DNA of 64,000 nucleotides from the NCBI RefSeq assembly GCF_030811115.1, contig NZ_JAUSQK010000001.1:992001-1056000 (forward strand), written 5' to 3'. The notes under the pieces were generated by a model. The model saw only the letters and a list, made by a program, of their open reading frames with translations. It did no database searches and was not told the DNA's origin. A program made the position numbers and the translations under genes. This document shows, in pieces, positions 8,373 through 16,182 of this stretch (position 1 is its first letter; every line of letters starts with the position of its first letter). This DNA is from Olsenella profusa DSM 13989 (lineage in GTDB: Bacteria; Actinomycetota; Coriobacteriia; Coriobacteriales; Atopobiaceae).

Positions 8373-8563
8373 GGGAGAAGCCCGGGGCGCGCCGCGCCTC
8401 GTGCCCCATCTGGGACCTCGACGACTGGGTGCTGGAGCACCACGACGTCGTGACGCTCTGCAGGGGCTTCGACTGCCCCGAGTGCGTCGCGGACCCGGAG
8501 GAGCTGGGGCCGACCGGGCCCCCTGCGCCGCCGGACCCCGGCGTCCGCGAGGTCCCGTTCTAG
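8369..8563 (+). CDS. Small Cys-containing ORF at the end of the IS21 element
   Basis: A 64-residue protein starting at GTG two bases after the istB stop, with GGGAGG upstream. It contains a CRGFDCPEC motif that could bind zinc, a Trp/Asp-rich start and a Pro-rich tail. Its tight spacing suggests it is co-expressed with istB. IS21 elements normally encode only IstA and IstB, so this would be an accessory gene. No family is recognised, and it could be fortuitous. Confidence 0.35.
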   Translation: MREKPGARRASCPIWDLDDWVLEHHDVVTLCRGFDCPECVADPEELGPTGPPAPPDPGVREVPF

Positions 8564-8648
8564 GAGGTTGCAAGGGTCGGCGGGTCCGTGCGCAAACCCG
8601 CAAAAGTTTCGTGCACGGACCCGAAAGAAATGCGTGCACATTCCCGAA

Positions 8649-8677
8649 TGTGTTTGATAGCCTTCAATTTGCTGATT
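8649..8677 (+). repeat. Orphan IS terminus, 29 nt, left of copy 2
   Basis: Starts TGTGTTTGATAGCC like the IS21 left tips at 4292 and 26691 but differs over its inner 14 bases. It ends exactly where the 1,658-bp element begins. Nothing else of its parent element remains. It is preceded by TTCCCGAA (8641-8648), which recurs at 10336-10343. Confidence 0.7.
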
Positions 8678-10335
8678 GGGGCCGGTACCGGAAATCCGTA
8701 CCAAACGATGATGTTTGGAGGATGGCGTGTACTCCCTTGAGCAGAGGACAAGAGCGGTCGAGCTCTATATCAAGTATGGTTTTAAAGCCACGGCTACGAT
8801 ACGCGAGTTGGGATATCCAAGCCGGGCACAGCTTGTAGGATGGTATCGGGAATGGCAGGACAACGGAGGCGCGCTCAGGGGGCGCAACCTAGAACGCTAC
8901 TCAGAAGGGCAAAGGCGGGCCGCCGTCAACCACTATCTGGAGCACGGCCGCTGCAACGCCTATACGAGACGCGAGCTGGGATACCCCGGAAGTACGCAAA
9001 AGCTCAGAGAGTGGATAGACGAGCTGGCACCTGGCGAGAGGCGGACAGCCGAGCCCAGGACGTTCACTCTCGAAGAGAAGCAGAAAGCCGTGACAGCGCT
9101 TGTCAGACGAGCCGGAAGCGCGCAACAGATCGCCGACGAGGTCGGCTCCACGCGTTGTACCCTCTACAAGTGGAAGCGAGAGCTATTGCCTGAGAAGGAG
9201 CCCCCGATGCCCGACACAAGCAACGCCGTCTCAAATGGCGCGTCCGACGCCGGAGCCGCCAGAGCGGCTCCCGTCACGCAGACAGAAATAGATGCCCTCG
9301 AGGCCAGGAAGGCCGAACTCGAGAAAGAGCTGCGCCAACTCGAGCTCAAGCGCGACATCCTGGAGGGCGCCCTCGAGATCCTGGGAAAAGGGACGGGCGC
9401 CGACCCGGCAAACGAGCTCACGAACAGGGAGAAGACTCTGCTGATTGAGTCGCTGCGCCCCAAATGGAGGCTGTGCGAGCTTCTCTCGGCGCTCGACATG
9501 GCCCGATCGAGCCACCAGTACCAACTCTCGGCCATCGCCGCCGGGGACAGGGACGCCGGGGCGCGGGAGCTGGTCTGCGCCGTCTTCAACGCCAACGACG
9601 GCGCCTACGGAAGGCGCCGCATCCACGACGAGCTCGAGGCACGAGGACATGTCATCGGCGAGCGCAGGATAGGGCGAATAATGGCTGAGGAGAAGCTCGA
9701 GGCGCACGGCAAGGCAAAGCCCGGGAAGGCCTACAGCTCCTACAAGGGCGAGGTCTCGGAACACCCCGGCAACAAGGTCTGCCAGGACTTCGAAGCCGGA
9801 CTTCCCAACTTCCTATGGCTCACCGACGTCACGCAGCTCTCGATACCGGCCGGCAAGCTCTATCTGAGCCCGGTTTTGGACTGCTTCGACGGCGCCATCG
9901 TAAGCTGGACGACCTCGACCTCGCCCAACGCCGAGATGGCCAACTCCATGCTCAAGGCGGCTTTGGCCACTACGACAGACGAGGAGCGCCGCCATCTCGT
10001 GATCCATTCGGACTGCGGCTGCCACTACCGCTGGCCCGAGTGGATCTCCATCTGCGAGAAGGCCGGCATCATGCGCTCCATGTCGCGCAAGGGGTGCAGC
10101 CCTGACAACTCCCGCATGGAGGGCTTTTTCGGCACCATGAAGGTCGAGATGCTCTATGGCAGGGACTGGGCGGGCGTCACGTTGGATGAGCTCAAGGAGA
10201 GGATAGACGCCTATATAGAGCGTTACAACAAGACGAGGATCAAGCGCTCGCTGGGCTCGATGAGCCCCCTACAATACAGGCAGAGCTTGGGCCTCGCAGC
10301 CTAGCAGCAAGGTACGGAAAAGCGGTACCGGCCCC
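8678..10335 (+). mobile_element. 1,658-bp IS3-type element, copy 2
   Basis: Same length and ends as copy 1, opposite orientation. Left flank is the 29-nt orphan tip at 8649-8677; right flank is the last 29 nt of the IS21 element (10336-10364). There is no 3-bp duplication next to the element itself (att versus ttc). Instead the tip-plus-element unit (8649-10335) is bracketed by an 8-bp repeat TTCCCGAA, as if it had moved together or arisen by recombination between copies. Confidence 0.9.
8715..10304 (+). CDS. IS3-family transposase (copy 2)
   Basis: Identical to the 529-residue transposase at 4352-5941: three HTH repeats, a coiled coil, and a D371/D433/E469 integrase core. In this forward copy the internal start codon is at 9207, seven bases after GAGAAGGAG, and would give a 365-residue product that keeps the coiled coil and catalytic core. 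Upstream of the main start is GGAGG at 8715-8719 close to the ATG at 8723, so initiation at 8723 or at the nearby GTG is also possible. Confidence 0.9.
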   Translation: MEDGVYSLEQRTRAVELYIKYGFKATATIRELGYPSRAQLVGWYREWQDNGGALRGRNLERYSEGQRRAAVNHYLEHGRCNAYTRRELGYPGSTQKLREWIDELAPGERRTAEPRTFTLEEKQKAVTALVRRAGSAQQIADEVGSTRCTLYKWKRELLPEKEPPMPDTSNAVSNGASDAGAARAAPVTQTEIDALEARKAELEKELRQLELKRDILEGALEILGKGTGADPANELTNREKTLLIESLRPKWRLCELLSALDMARSSHQYQLSAIAAGDRDAGARELVCAVFNANDGAYGRRRIHDELEARGHVIGERRIGRIMAEEKLEAHGKAKPGKAYSSYKGEVSEHPGNKVCQDFEAGLPNFLWLTDVTQLSIPAGKLYLSPVLDCFDGAIVSWTTSTSPNAEMANSMLKAALATTTDEERRHLVIHSDCGCHYRWPEWISICEKAGIMRSMSRKGCSPDNSRMEGFFGTMKVEMLYGRDWAGVTLDELKERIDAYIERYNKTRIKRSLGSMSPLQYRQSLGLAA

Positions 10336-10364
10336 TTCCCGAAACTGGGGCTTGACTAAACACA

Positions 10365-10974
10365 CACGCTCGACCTGCCGGGTGCCGGCCCCGAAGGCCA
10401 GGTGCGGCGCCACCTGCGCAGGAGGGGGAGGGGGACCCGCGGGGAGGGGCCCGAGACGAGGGGCAGGGTCAGGGCCTCGCACACCGTGGAGGAGAGGCCC
10501 GGGGAGGCCGATGCGAGGTCGCGCCCCGGGGACTGGGAGGACGACACGGTCGTCGGCCCGGGGCCGGCATGCCTGCCCGCGCCCGCCGACAGGGCGTCGA
10601 GGCTGCCCCTCGCGAGGAGATGCCGGCATGACAGCGGCAGCGTCTGCAGGGCCGAGGTCGCGCTGCTCAGGGGACGCCCGCTCGAGACGGTCACCCCGGA
10701 CAGGGGCAAGGGGTCCGCGGGGCACGCGGATGTCACAAAGGCCCTTGCAGGTGTGCAGTCCTGCTCCTGCGACCCCCACCATCCCTGGCAGAGGCCGACG
10801 GTGGAGGACGCCAACGGGCCCCTGCGGGAGCTCTTCCCCAAGGGCACCGACTTCGGCAGGGTCACGGACGAGGGGGTGCGGCATGCGGTGGACCTGGTCG
10901 ACGACAGGCCGAGGAGGGTCCTGAAATACAGGACAGCCAACGAGGTCTACAGGGAGATGTTGCACTCAGCTTGA
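10365..10974 (+). pseudogene. IS30-family transposase, 5'-truncated
   Basis: The C-terminal two-thirds of an IS30-type transposase. Recognisable blocks are GDWEDDTVVG (first catalytic Asp region), TVTPDRGKGSAGH, DPHHPWQRPTVEDANGPLRE (catalytic Glu region) and LVDDRPRRVLKYRTANEV. The N-terminal HTH half is missing because the coding sequence begins immediately after the IS21 right tip. An Asn usually found in the second Asp block (TLDNGKEF) is changed to DRGKGS. The fragment cannot be functional. Its 3' non-coding end continues to 10992 and then, across copy 3, to the tip at 12679. Confidence 0.8.
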
Positions 10975-10992
10975 CAATCCGCCTGCTCAAAA

Positions 10993-12650
10993 GGGGCCGG
11001 TACCGCTTTTCCGTACCTTGCTGCTAGGCTGCGAGGCCCAAGCTCTGCCTGTATTGTAGGGGGCTCATCGAGCCCAGCGAGCGCTTGATCCTCGTCTTGT
11101 TGTAACGCTCTATATAGGCGTCTATCCTCTCCTTGAGCTCATCCAACGTGACGCCCGCCCAGTCCCTGCCATAGAGCATCTCGACCTTCATGGTGCCGAA
11201 AAAGCCCTCCATGCGGGAGTTGTCAGGGCTGCACCCCTTGCGCGACATGGAGCGCATGATGCCGGCCTTCTCGCAGATGGAGATCCACTCGGGCCAGCGG
11301 TAGTGGCAGCCGCAGTCCGAATGGATCACGAGATGGCGGCGCTCCTCGTCTGTCGTAGTGGCCAAAGCCGCCTTGAGCATGGAGTTGGCCATCTCGGCGT
11401 TGGGCGAGGTCGAGGTCGTCCAGCTTACGATGGCGCCGTCGAAGCAGTCCAAAACCGGGCTCAGATAGAGCTTGCCGGCCGGTATCGAGAGCTGCGTGAC
11501 GTCGGTGAGCCATAGGAAGTTGGGAAGTCCGGCTTCGAAGTCCTGGCAGACCTTGTTGCCGGGGTGTTCCGAGACCTCGCCCTTGTAGGAGCTGTAGGCC
11601 TTCCCGGGCTTTGCCTTGCCGTGCGCCTCGAGCTTCTCCTCAGCCATTATTCGCCCTATCCTGCGCTCGCCGATGACATGTCCTCGTGCCTCGAGCTCGT
11701 CGTGGATGCGGCGCCTTCCGTAGGCGCCGTCGTTGGCGTTGAAGACGGCGCAGACCAGCTCCCGCGCCCCGGCGTCCCTGTCCCCGGCGGCGATGGCCGA
11801 GAGTTGGTACTGGTGGCTCGATCGGGCCATGTCGAGCGCCGAGAGAAGCTCGCACAGCCTCCATTTGGGGCGCAGCGACTCAATCAGCAGAGTCTTCTCC
11901 CTGTTCGTGAGCTCGTTTGCCGGGTCGGCGCCCGTCCCTTTTCCCAGGATCTCGAGGGCGCCCTCCAGGATGTCGCGCTTGAGCTCGAGTTGGCGCAGCT
12001 CTTTCTCGAGTTCGGCCTTCCTGGCCTCGAGGGCATCTATTTCTGTCTGCGTGACGGGAGCCGCTCTGGCGGCTCCGGCGTCGGACGCGCCATTTGAGAC
12101 GGCGTTGCTTGTGTCGGGCATCGGGGGCTCCTTCTCAGGCAATAGCTCTCGCTTCCACTTGTAGAGGGTACAACGCGTGGAGCCGACCTCGTCGGCGATC
12201 TGTTGCGCGCTTCCGGCTCGTCTGACAAGCGCTGTCACGGCTTTCTGCTTCTCTTCGAGAGTGAACGTCCTGGGCTCGGCTGTCCGCCTCTCGCCAGGTG
12301 CCAGCTCGTCTATCCACTCTCTGAGCTTTTGCGTACTTCCGGGGTATCCCAGCTCGCGTCTCGTATAGGCGTTGCAGCGGCCGTGCTCCAGATAGTGGTT
12401 GACGGCGGCCCGCCTTTGCCCTTCTGAGTAGCGTTCTAGGTTGCGCCCCCTGAGCGCGCCTCCGTTGTCCTGCCATTCCCGATACCATCCTACAAGCTGT
12501 GCCCGGCTTGGATATCCCAACTCGCGTATCGTAGCCGTGGCTTTAAAACCATACTTGATATAGAGCTCGACCGCTCTTGTCCTCTGCTCAAGGGAGTACA
12601 CGCCATCCTCCAAACATCATCGTTTGGTACGGATTTCCGGTACCGGCCCC
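10993..12650 (-). mobile_element. 1,658-bp IS3-type element, copy 3
   Basis: Same ends and length as copies 1 and 2. Flanks are ...ctcaaa / aaaccg, giving a 3-bp AAA duplication. The transposase-5' end lies exactly 29 nt from a TGTGTTTAGTCAAG-type terminus that ends at 12679. The other side is the 3' end of the IS30 gene, so the element seems to have inserted in the terminal repeat of that IS30-like element. Confidence 0.9.
11024..12613 (-). CDS. IS3-family transposase (copy 3)
   Basis: A 529-residue protein identical to copies at 4352, 8715 and 27039, with three N-terminal HTH repeats, a coiled coil and the D371/D433/E469 catalytic triad. Intact and presumably able to act in trans on all four copies. 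Confidence 0.9.
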   Translation of the reverse strand: MEDGVYSLEQRTRAVELYIKYGFKATATIRELGYPSRAQLVGWYREWQDNGGALRGRNLERYSEGQRRAAVNHYLEHGRCNAYTRRELGYPGSTQKLREWIDELAPGERRTAEPRTFTLEEKQKAVTALVRRAGSAQQIADEVGSTRCTLYKWKRELLPEKEPPMPDTSNAVSNGASDAGAARAAPVTQTEIDALEARKAELEKELRQLELKRDILEGALEILGKGTGADPANELTNREKTLLIESLRPKWRLCELLSALDMARSSHQYQLSAIAAGDRDAGARELVCAVFNANDGAYGRRRIHDELEARGHVIGERRIGRIMAEEKLEAHGKAKPGKAYSSYKGEVSEHPGNKVCQDFEAGLPNFLWLTDVTQLSIPAGKLYLSPVLDCFDGAIVSWTTSTSPNAEMANSMLKAALATTTDEERRHLVIHSDCGCHYRWPEWISICEKAGIMRSMSRKGCSPDNSRMEGFFGTMKVEMLYGRDWAGVTLDELKERIDAYIERYNKTRIKRSLGSMSPLQYRQSLGLAA

Positions 12651-12679
12651 AAACCGAAAGCCAGACTTGACTAAACACA
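12651..12679 (-). repeat. IS terminus, 29 nt, next to copy 3
   Basis: Read on the minus strand it starts TGTGTTTAGTCAAG, the same first 14 bases as the IS21 right tip at 10364. It ends where copy 3 begins. It probably represents the right terminus of the IS30-like element at 10365-10992. Confidence 0.6.
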
Positions 12680-12689
12680 GCTGTCGGCA

Positions 12690-13418
12690 CGGGACACGAA
12701 AAGTCGCGCCGGGTGAGGTCGCTGCGCTCGGGGGCGTCAGGTGCGGGCAGCGTCGTCCTCTTGGAGGCATTGGATCAGATGCCGCAGATGCCCAGCTCGA
12801 CCATGCACCTCCGCACGCGGTAGCGGGTCGTGCCTGTAAATTTTGCGTACTGCGGATCTCCTGTGAGCTTGGATCAGACCTAGCAGGAGCTAAAGCGCCT
12901 GTCGCTTTCCTCCCATATCGCGCAGATAGCCTCCTTGAGGGGACCCCACGGGTCCTCACCGCCTCCGGCCTTGAGCCATCGGTAGAAGCCGGACCTGCTC
13001 ACCCCCAGCACGCGCGCCATCATCGAGACGCTGTAGGTTGCCCTCTTTGCCAGCATGAGCTAAAACCTGTCCTTCGTCAGAGGCTCTTGGCGAAGAAGGC
13101 TGCCACTTTTTTAGGAACTCGTTTTCGCTTTCGAGCTCGTGCATGCGCCTATTCACTGCGTCGAGCTGCTTGTGCTCGTCGGTTCTTGCCTGGGTCACCC
13201 TTCCGGTCTTTGAGTGCTTGATGATCCAGTCGTTTAAGGTCTTGTCGTTGGCCTCAAGCTTCGCGGCGCATCCTCTGATGCTCTTCTTCGGGTTGGCCTT
13301 ACGTGCCTTCCTGTAGTACTCAACAGCCTCGAGGCAATACTCCTTCAGTGTAGTGTCTGGGTGTTTCCGGCTTCGTGCGGGACTTTGCCTTCTCTATCTC
13401 GCTTGCGCTTAGCGACAT
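12690..13418 (-). pseudogene. Degraded IS3-family orfA/orfB remnant
   Basis: The minus strand encodes pieces of an IS3 transposase in different frames. An orfA start MSLSASEIEKAKSRTKP (from 13418) is followed, after a frameshift near 13355, by helix-turn-helix and leucine-zipper sequence (QLDAVNRRMHELESENEFLK), then the orfB start (MLAKRATYSVSMMARVLGVS, SGFYRWLKAGG). Several stops interrupt orfB, and the integrase core is absent beyond about 12690. It is unrelated at sequence level to the 1,658-bp element. Confidence 0.65.
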
Positions 13419-13514
13419 CTCATCTCTCCAATCTGCTGGTGTTGGTAGGTGGGTATCTGGACAGAGCATATCTGTTGCCAGTCCCTGAATCCCCCTGTCC
13501 ACCAAAAGATTACA

Positions 13515-13770
13515 GCTCACGCCTCATCCTCGAGAGGCTCCTTCCGTGCTCCAGGTAGTACGAGACGGCGGACTGCATCTGCCCGTCGCTGAATGCAGGG
13601 GTGCGCGGTTCCCTTTCCGGGACCTTCCCCATCCTCTCGTATTCCTTCCACCACATCCTTAAGCATTGTCCTCGATGGATAGCCGAGCTCCGCTATCGTG
13701 TCAGCGCTGCTGTGGTCGAACCTGATGTATGTCTCGATTGCAGCCCGCTTCTACTCCATGCTGTACATGG
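13515..13770 (-). pseudogene. Divergent remnant of the 1,658-bp element family
   Basis: On the minus strand the start region (GGAGGATCCATG near 13770) and peptides such as TIAELGYPSRTML and SAVSYYLEHGRSLSRMRREL match the first ~90 residues of the 529-residue transposase (TIRELGYPSRAQL, AAVNHYLEHGRCNAYTRREL). A stop after MYSME and a frameshift inactivate it. Upstream, GACTGCGGTGGAAATC (minus strand, near 13810) corresponds to the end repeat GCCGGTACCGGAAATC. This shows that an older, diverged lineage of the same element was once here. Confidence 0.6.
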
Positions 13771-13830
13771 ATCCTCCTACACCACTTGCGGTCCAAGATT
13801 TCCACCGCAGTCCCAATCGTAATTTCATGA

Positions 13831-15046
13831 CATGGCCCCCAAGCTCGCGCATAACCCCCTCACTCCCTCCGCTCCCGGAAGCCGTCGTCGAGCAGCCCCA
13901 GCAGGCCGTCGCCCGGCCCGGCCTCGCGCAGCAGCTCCTCGACGCGCTCGCGCTGCCTGACCCTCGCCCCCGTGCGCGCCCTCGGGCTCGCGACGCGGGG
14001 CTGCGGGCCGAACGAGGCCTCGAGCTCGGCGCGGGGGACGTGCGGGGCGGCCGCGACGTCGGCGGCGAGCGCGGACGCCGGCGCGGGGCCCCTGTGGCAG
14101 TACCTCCAGCTGAACTCGTCGCACACGCCCTGCAGCCTCGCCCGCGACAGCCCGTGGAAGGTGCCGAGGGCGTACGCCTTGAAGTCCGATATCACGTGGT
14201 GCACGAGCGCGAGCGAGGAGGCCGGGTCCGACGCGTCGAACGGGCGCTGGTCGAGCCCCGGCCAGCCGCGCAGGCCGGCGGTGACGCCCTGCCACATGTC
14301 GGCGCGGACGTGCGAGAGCACCCCCACGTGCTCCTCGGCGAAGCGCGAGTACGCCCCGCCCGCCGCGTCGGGGACGACCCTGAGGGCGCACGTCCCGGGG
14401 CCGCCCCGGCCGCCGCGCGACACCGCGCAGATCATCGGCTGCCTGGTGGTCCCCCTGCCCACGGTCCCTGCGGCCGCGGCCCCCACGAAGAAGTCGTCCA
14501 CCTCGGCCTCACCCGAGACCCGGCCGAAGGCGCCCCAATCCGGCGGACATCGCGCCGCGCAGCCTCAGGACCACGTATCGCGCGGTGGTCTCGCTCGTGC
14601 CCAGGGCGCGGGCCAGCTCGGCGGCCGAGACGCCCCTCTTCGAGCCGGCGACGAGCCGGAACGCCAGGAACCACTTCGGCAGCGGCAGCCTCGAGCCCTG
14701 CATCGGGGTCCCGGAGGTCACCGAGAACTGGAGCCTGCAGCGGGTGCACTGCCGCTTCCTCGGCCTGCCCGCTACGGGGCTGCACCTGCGGTTGCCGCAC
14801 CTCGGGCAGACCCAGCCGCCCGGGAAGCGCAGCCGCATCAGCCCCTCCTCGCACGACGCCTCGTCCCCGTGCCTCGCGACCCAGGACAGGAGGTCCCCGC
14901 CGCCGCCGTCCGCCGCCGCCACCATCCGCGCGCTCATGCTCGTCATGCCGCCCAGCCCCTCTCGACGCCCTCGCCCTGCGGCACCGATTGTGCGACGGGG
15001 GCGCGACACAAATTAGCTGCCCTTATGCGCGAGCTTGGGAGCCATG
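13831..15046 (-). mobile_element. IS1595-family element 1
   Basis: A 1,216-bp element with inverted ends CATGGCCCCCAAGCTCGCGC (left) and, reversed, CATGGCTCCCAAGCTCGCGC (right). It is flanked by an 8-bp direct repeat TTTCATGA (13823-13830 and 15047-15054), the duplication length typical of IS1595. It carries one transposase gene on the minus strand with a frameshift. Confidence 0.85.
13860..14946 (-). pseudogene. IS1595-family transposase, frameshifted
   Basis: The N-terminal frame (start 14946, MTSMSARMV) holds a zinc ribbon with CPRCGNRRC and CTRCRLQF and an HTH (SAAELARALGTSETTARYV). It runs to a stop at 14509. The C-terminal frame (to 13860) starts with WGAFGRVSGEAEVDDFFVGA, the first catalytic Asp region of the ISXO2-like DDE domain, and includes HHVISDFKAYALGTFHGLS near the third catalytic residue. 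The two frames are out of register by one base near 14540, so the gene is broken unless frameshifting occurs. Confidence 0.75.
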
Positions 15047-15054
15047 TTTCATGA
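15047..15054 (+). repeat. TTTCATGA, middle of three identical target repeats
   Basis: The same octamer occurs at 13823-13830, here, and at 16151-16158, bounding two adjacent IS1595-type elements. The ancestral site would have read aatTTTCATGAttgac. The arrangement means that one element inserted into the duplication made by the other. Confidence 0.85.
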
Positions 15055-16150
15055 AATGACTGAGTACCTCCAGCATAACCGCAGGAGTTCCTGTCGCCTC
15101 CAAACCATACAATGAGGATGCAAGGCTGATGCATCCGAGAGGGCAAAGAAAGAGATGGCGAAGGGGCATGCAGGCGCTCTGAATAGGCGCGAATGCGAGA
15201 GCAGGGGGACATTGATGGGCCTTTTGAAGAGGTTCTCAAACGAGGAGTCGTGCGAGGGGAGGCTGCTCGAGGAGAAGTTTTCCGGCGGCTTTGCCTGCCC
15301 CGTATGCGCCAATACGTCCTGCTCGAAGGTCTGAGGCCGCGCGCACAAGTGGCAGTGCACGAAGTGCTCGCACCAGGTGAGCGTGAGCGCAGGGACTATT
15401 GATGGAGGGCACGCATATCGAGCTCAGGAAGTGGTTCGTGGGCGATATGGCTCATGTCCGCCCAGAAGGCAAGGATCAGCGCCTGCGCCCTGCAAAGGCA
15501 GATAGGCTGCAGCTTAAAGACGGCAGGGCGGGTCCTTGCAAGGATACGCTCGCCTGGGTCAGATCGCAGTGCGTTCAATGTCCTTGCAGCTGACACACAC
15601 GAGGTGGACGACTTCTATATCGGTGCCAAGGCGGCAGGCAAAAGCGGACGCGGCACAAAGCAGCAGCCGATGCTTACAGCGGCAGGCAGGGCGCCTGCCC
15701 CCTGCGCTGCGCAAAGGAGTGCTCGAAAGATTCCTGGCGCCAGGTGGGGCATGACCAGCTCTGCCATACATCGAAGATAAGGGCGGATGGCTGGAGCGGC
15801 AAAGCTTGCCGGCCTCTCCTCGTTGCGCGGGCTCGTCTAAAGGGAGTACGACAGAGCGGACGGGGATGCATCCCTTCCCATGGTCCACAGGGTGATATCC
15901 AACTTCAAGGCCTACGTGCAGGGCGCCTTCCCAAGGCCCACATGCACTCCTTGCGGACTCGTTCAGCTAAAGATACAGCCACAGGGATGTAAGGGATGGC
16001 TGCATGGAGCTGCTGCACGAGATGTGCCTTATCCATGTCTCGCTCTCCGGCATCGCAGCCACCACGACGGTCCAGCCGAAGATGCCTTCGATCTTGCCTA
16101 AGCCGCTTACAGTTCAGAGAGCCTAACTATGCTGGAGGTACTCAGCCATT
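15055..16150 (+). mobile_element. IS1595-family element 2, degraded
   Basis: A 1,096-bp element with inverted ends AATGACTGAGTACCTCCAGC (left) and, reversed, AATGGCTGAGTACCTCCAGC (right). It is flanked by TTTCATGA on both sides. Its transposase is on the plus strand and is broken. Its right boundary lies 33 bases from the GH32 stop codon. Confidence 0.8.
15218..16100 (+). pseudogene. IS1595-family transposase remnant
   Basis: Pieces of a zinc-ribbon (FACPVCANTSC, WQCTKCSHQVSVSAG), the first DDE block (THEVDDFYIGAKAAGKSGRG) and a late block (VHRVISNFKAYVQGAF) are spread over three frames with several stops. These correspond in order to the blocks of the element-1 transposase, but identity is low, so this is an older, independent IS1595 lineage. 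Confidence 0.7.
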
Positions 16151-16182
16151 TTTCATGATTGACTTTTAATAGTTAGTCTTTC

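Larger units (their letters stand above)
4292..10364 (+). mobile_element. IS21-like element, interrupted by two other insertions
   Basis: The left terminus TGTGTTTGATAG (4292) and right terminus CTTGACTAAACACA (10351-10364) are inverted. When the nested insertions are removed, both ends reach an identical CTTTCGGGTC block 52 nt from the tip, which supports them as a matched pair. Internal istA and istB genes are present. Insertion 1 (4321-5978) sits in the left end with a 3-bp duplication GTT. Insertion 2 (8649-10335) sits in the right end between two copies of TTCCCGAA. The native element would be about 2.7 kb. No target duplication is visible outside the tips. The right flank is a truncated IS30 gene, so the neighbourhood has been rearranged. 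Confidence 0.7.

Noticed and set aside
13698-15059. Plus-strand ORFs of 360-450 residues across the IS1595 element
   Set aside because: They are antisense to the zinc-ribbon and DDE blocks of the transposase.
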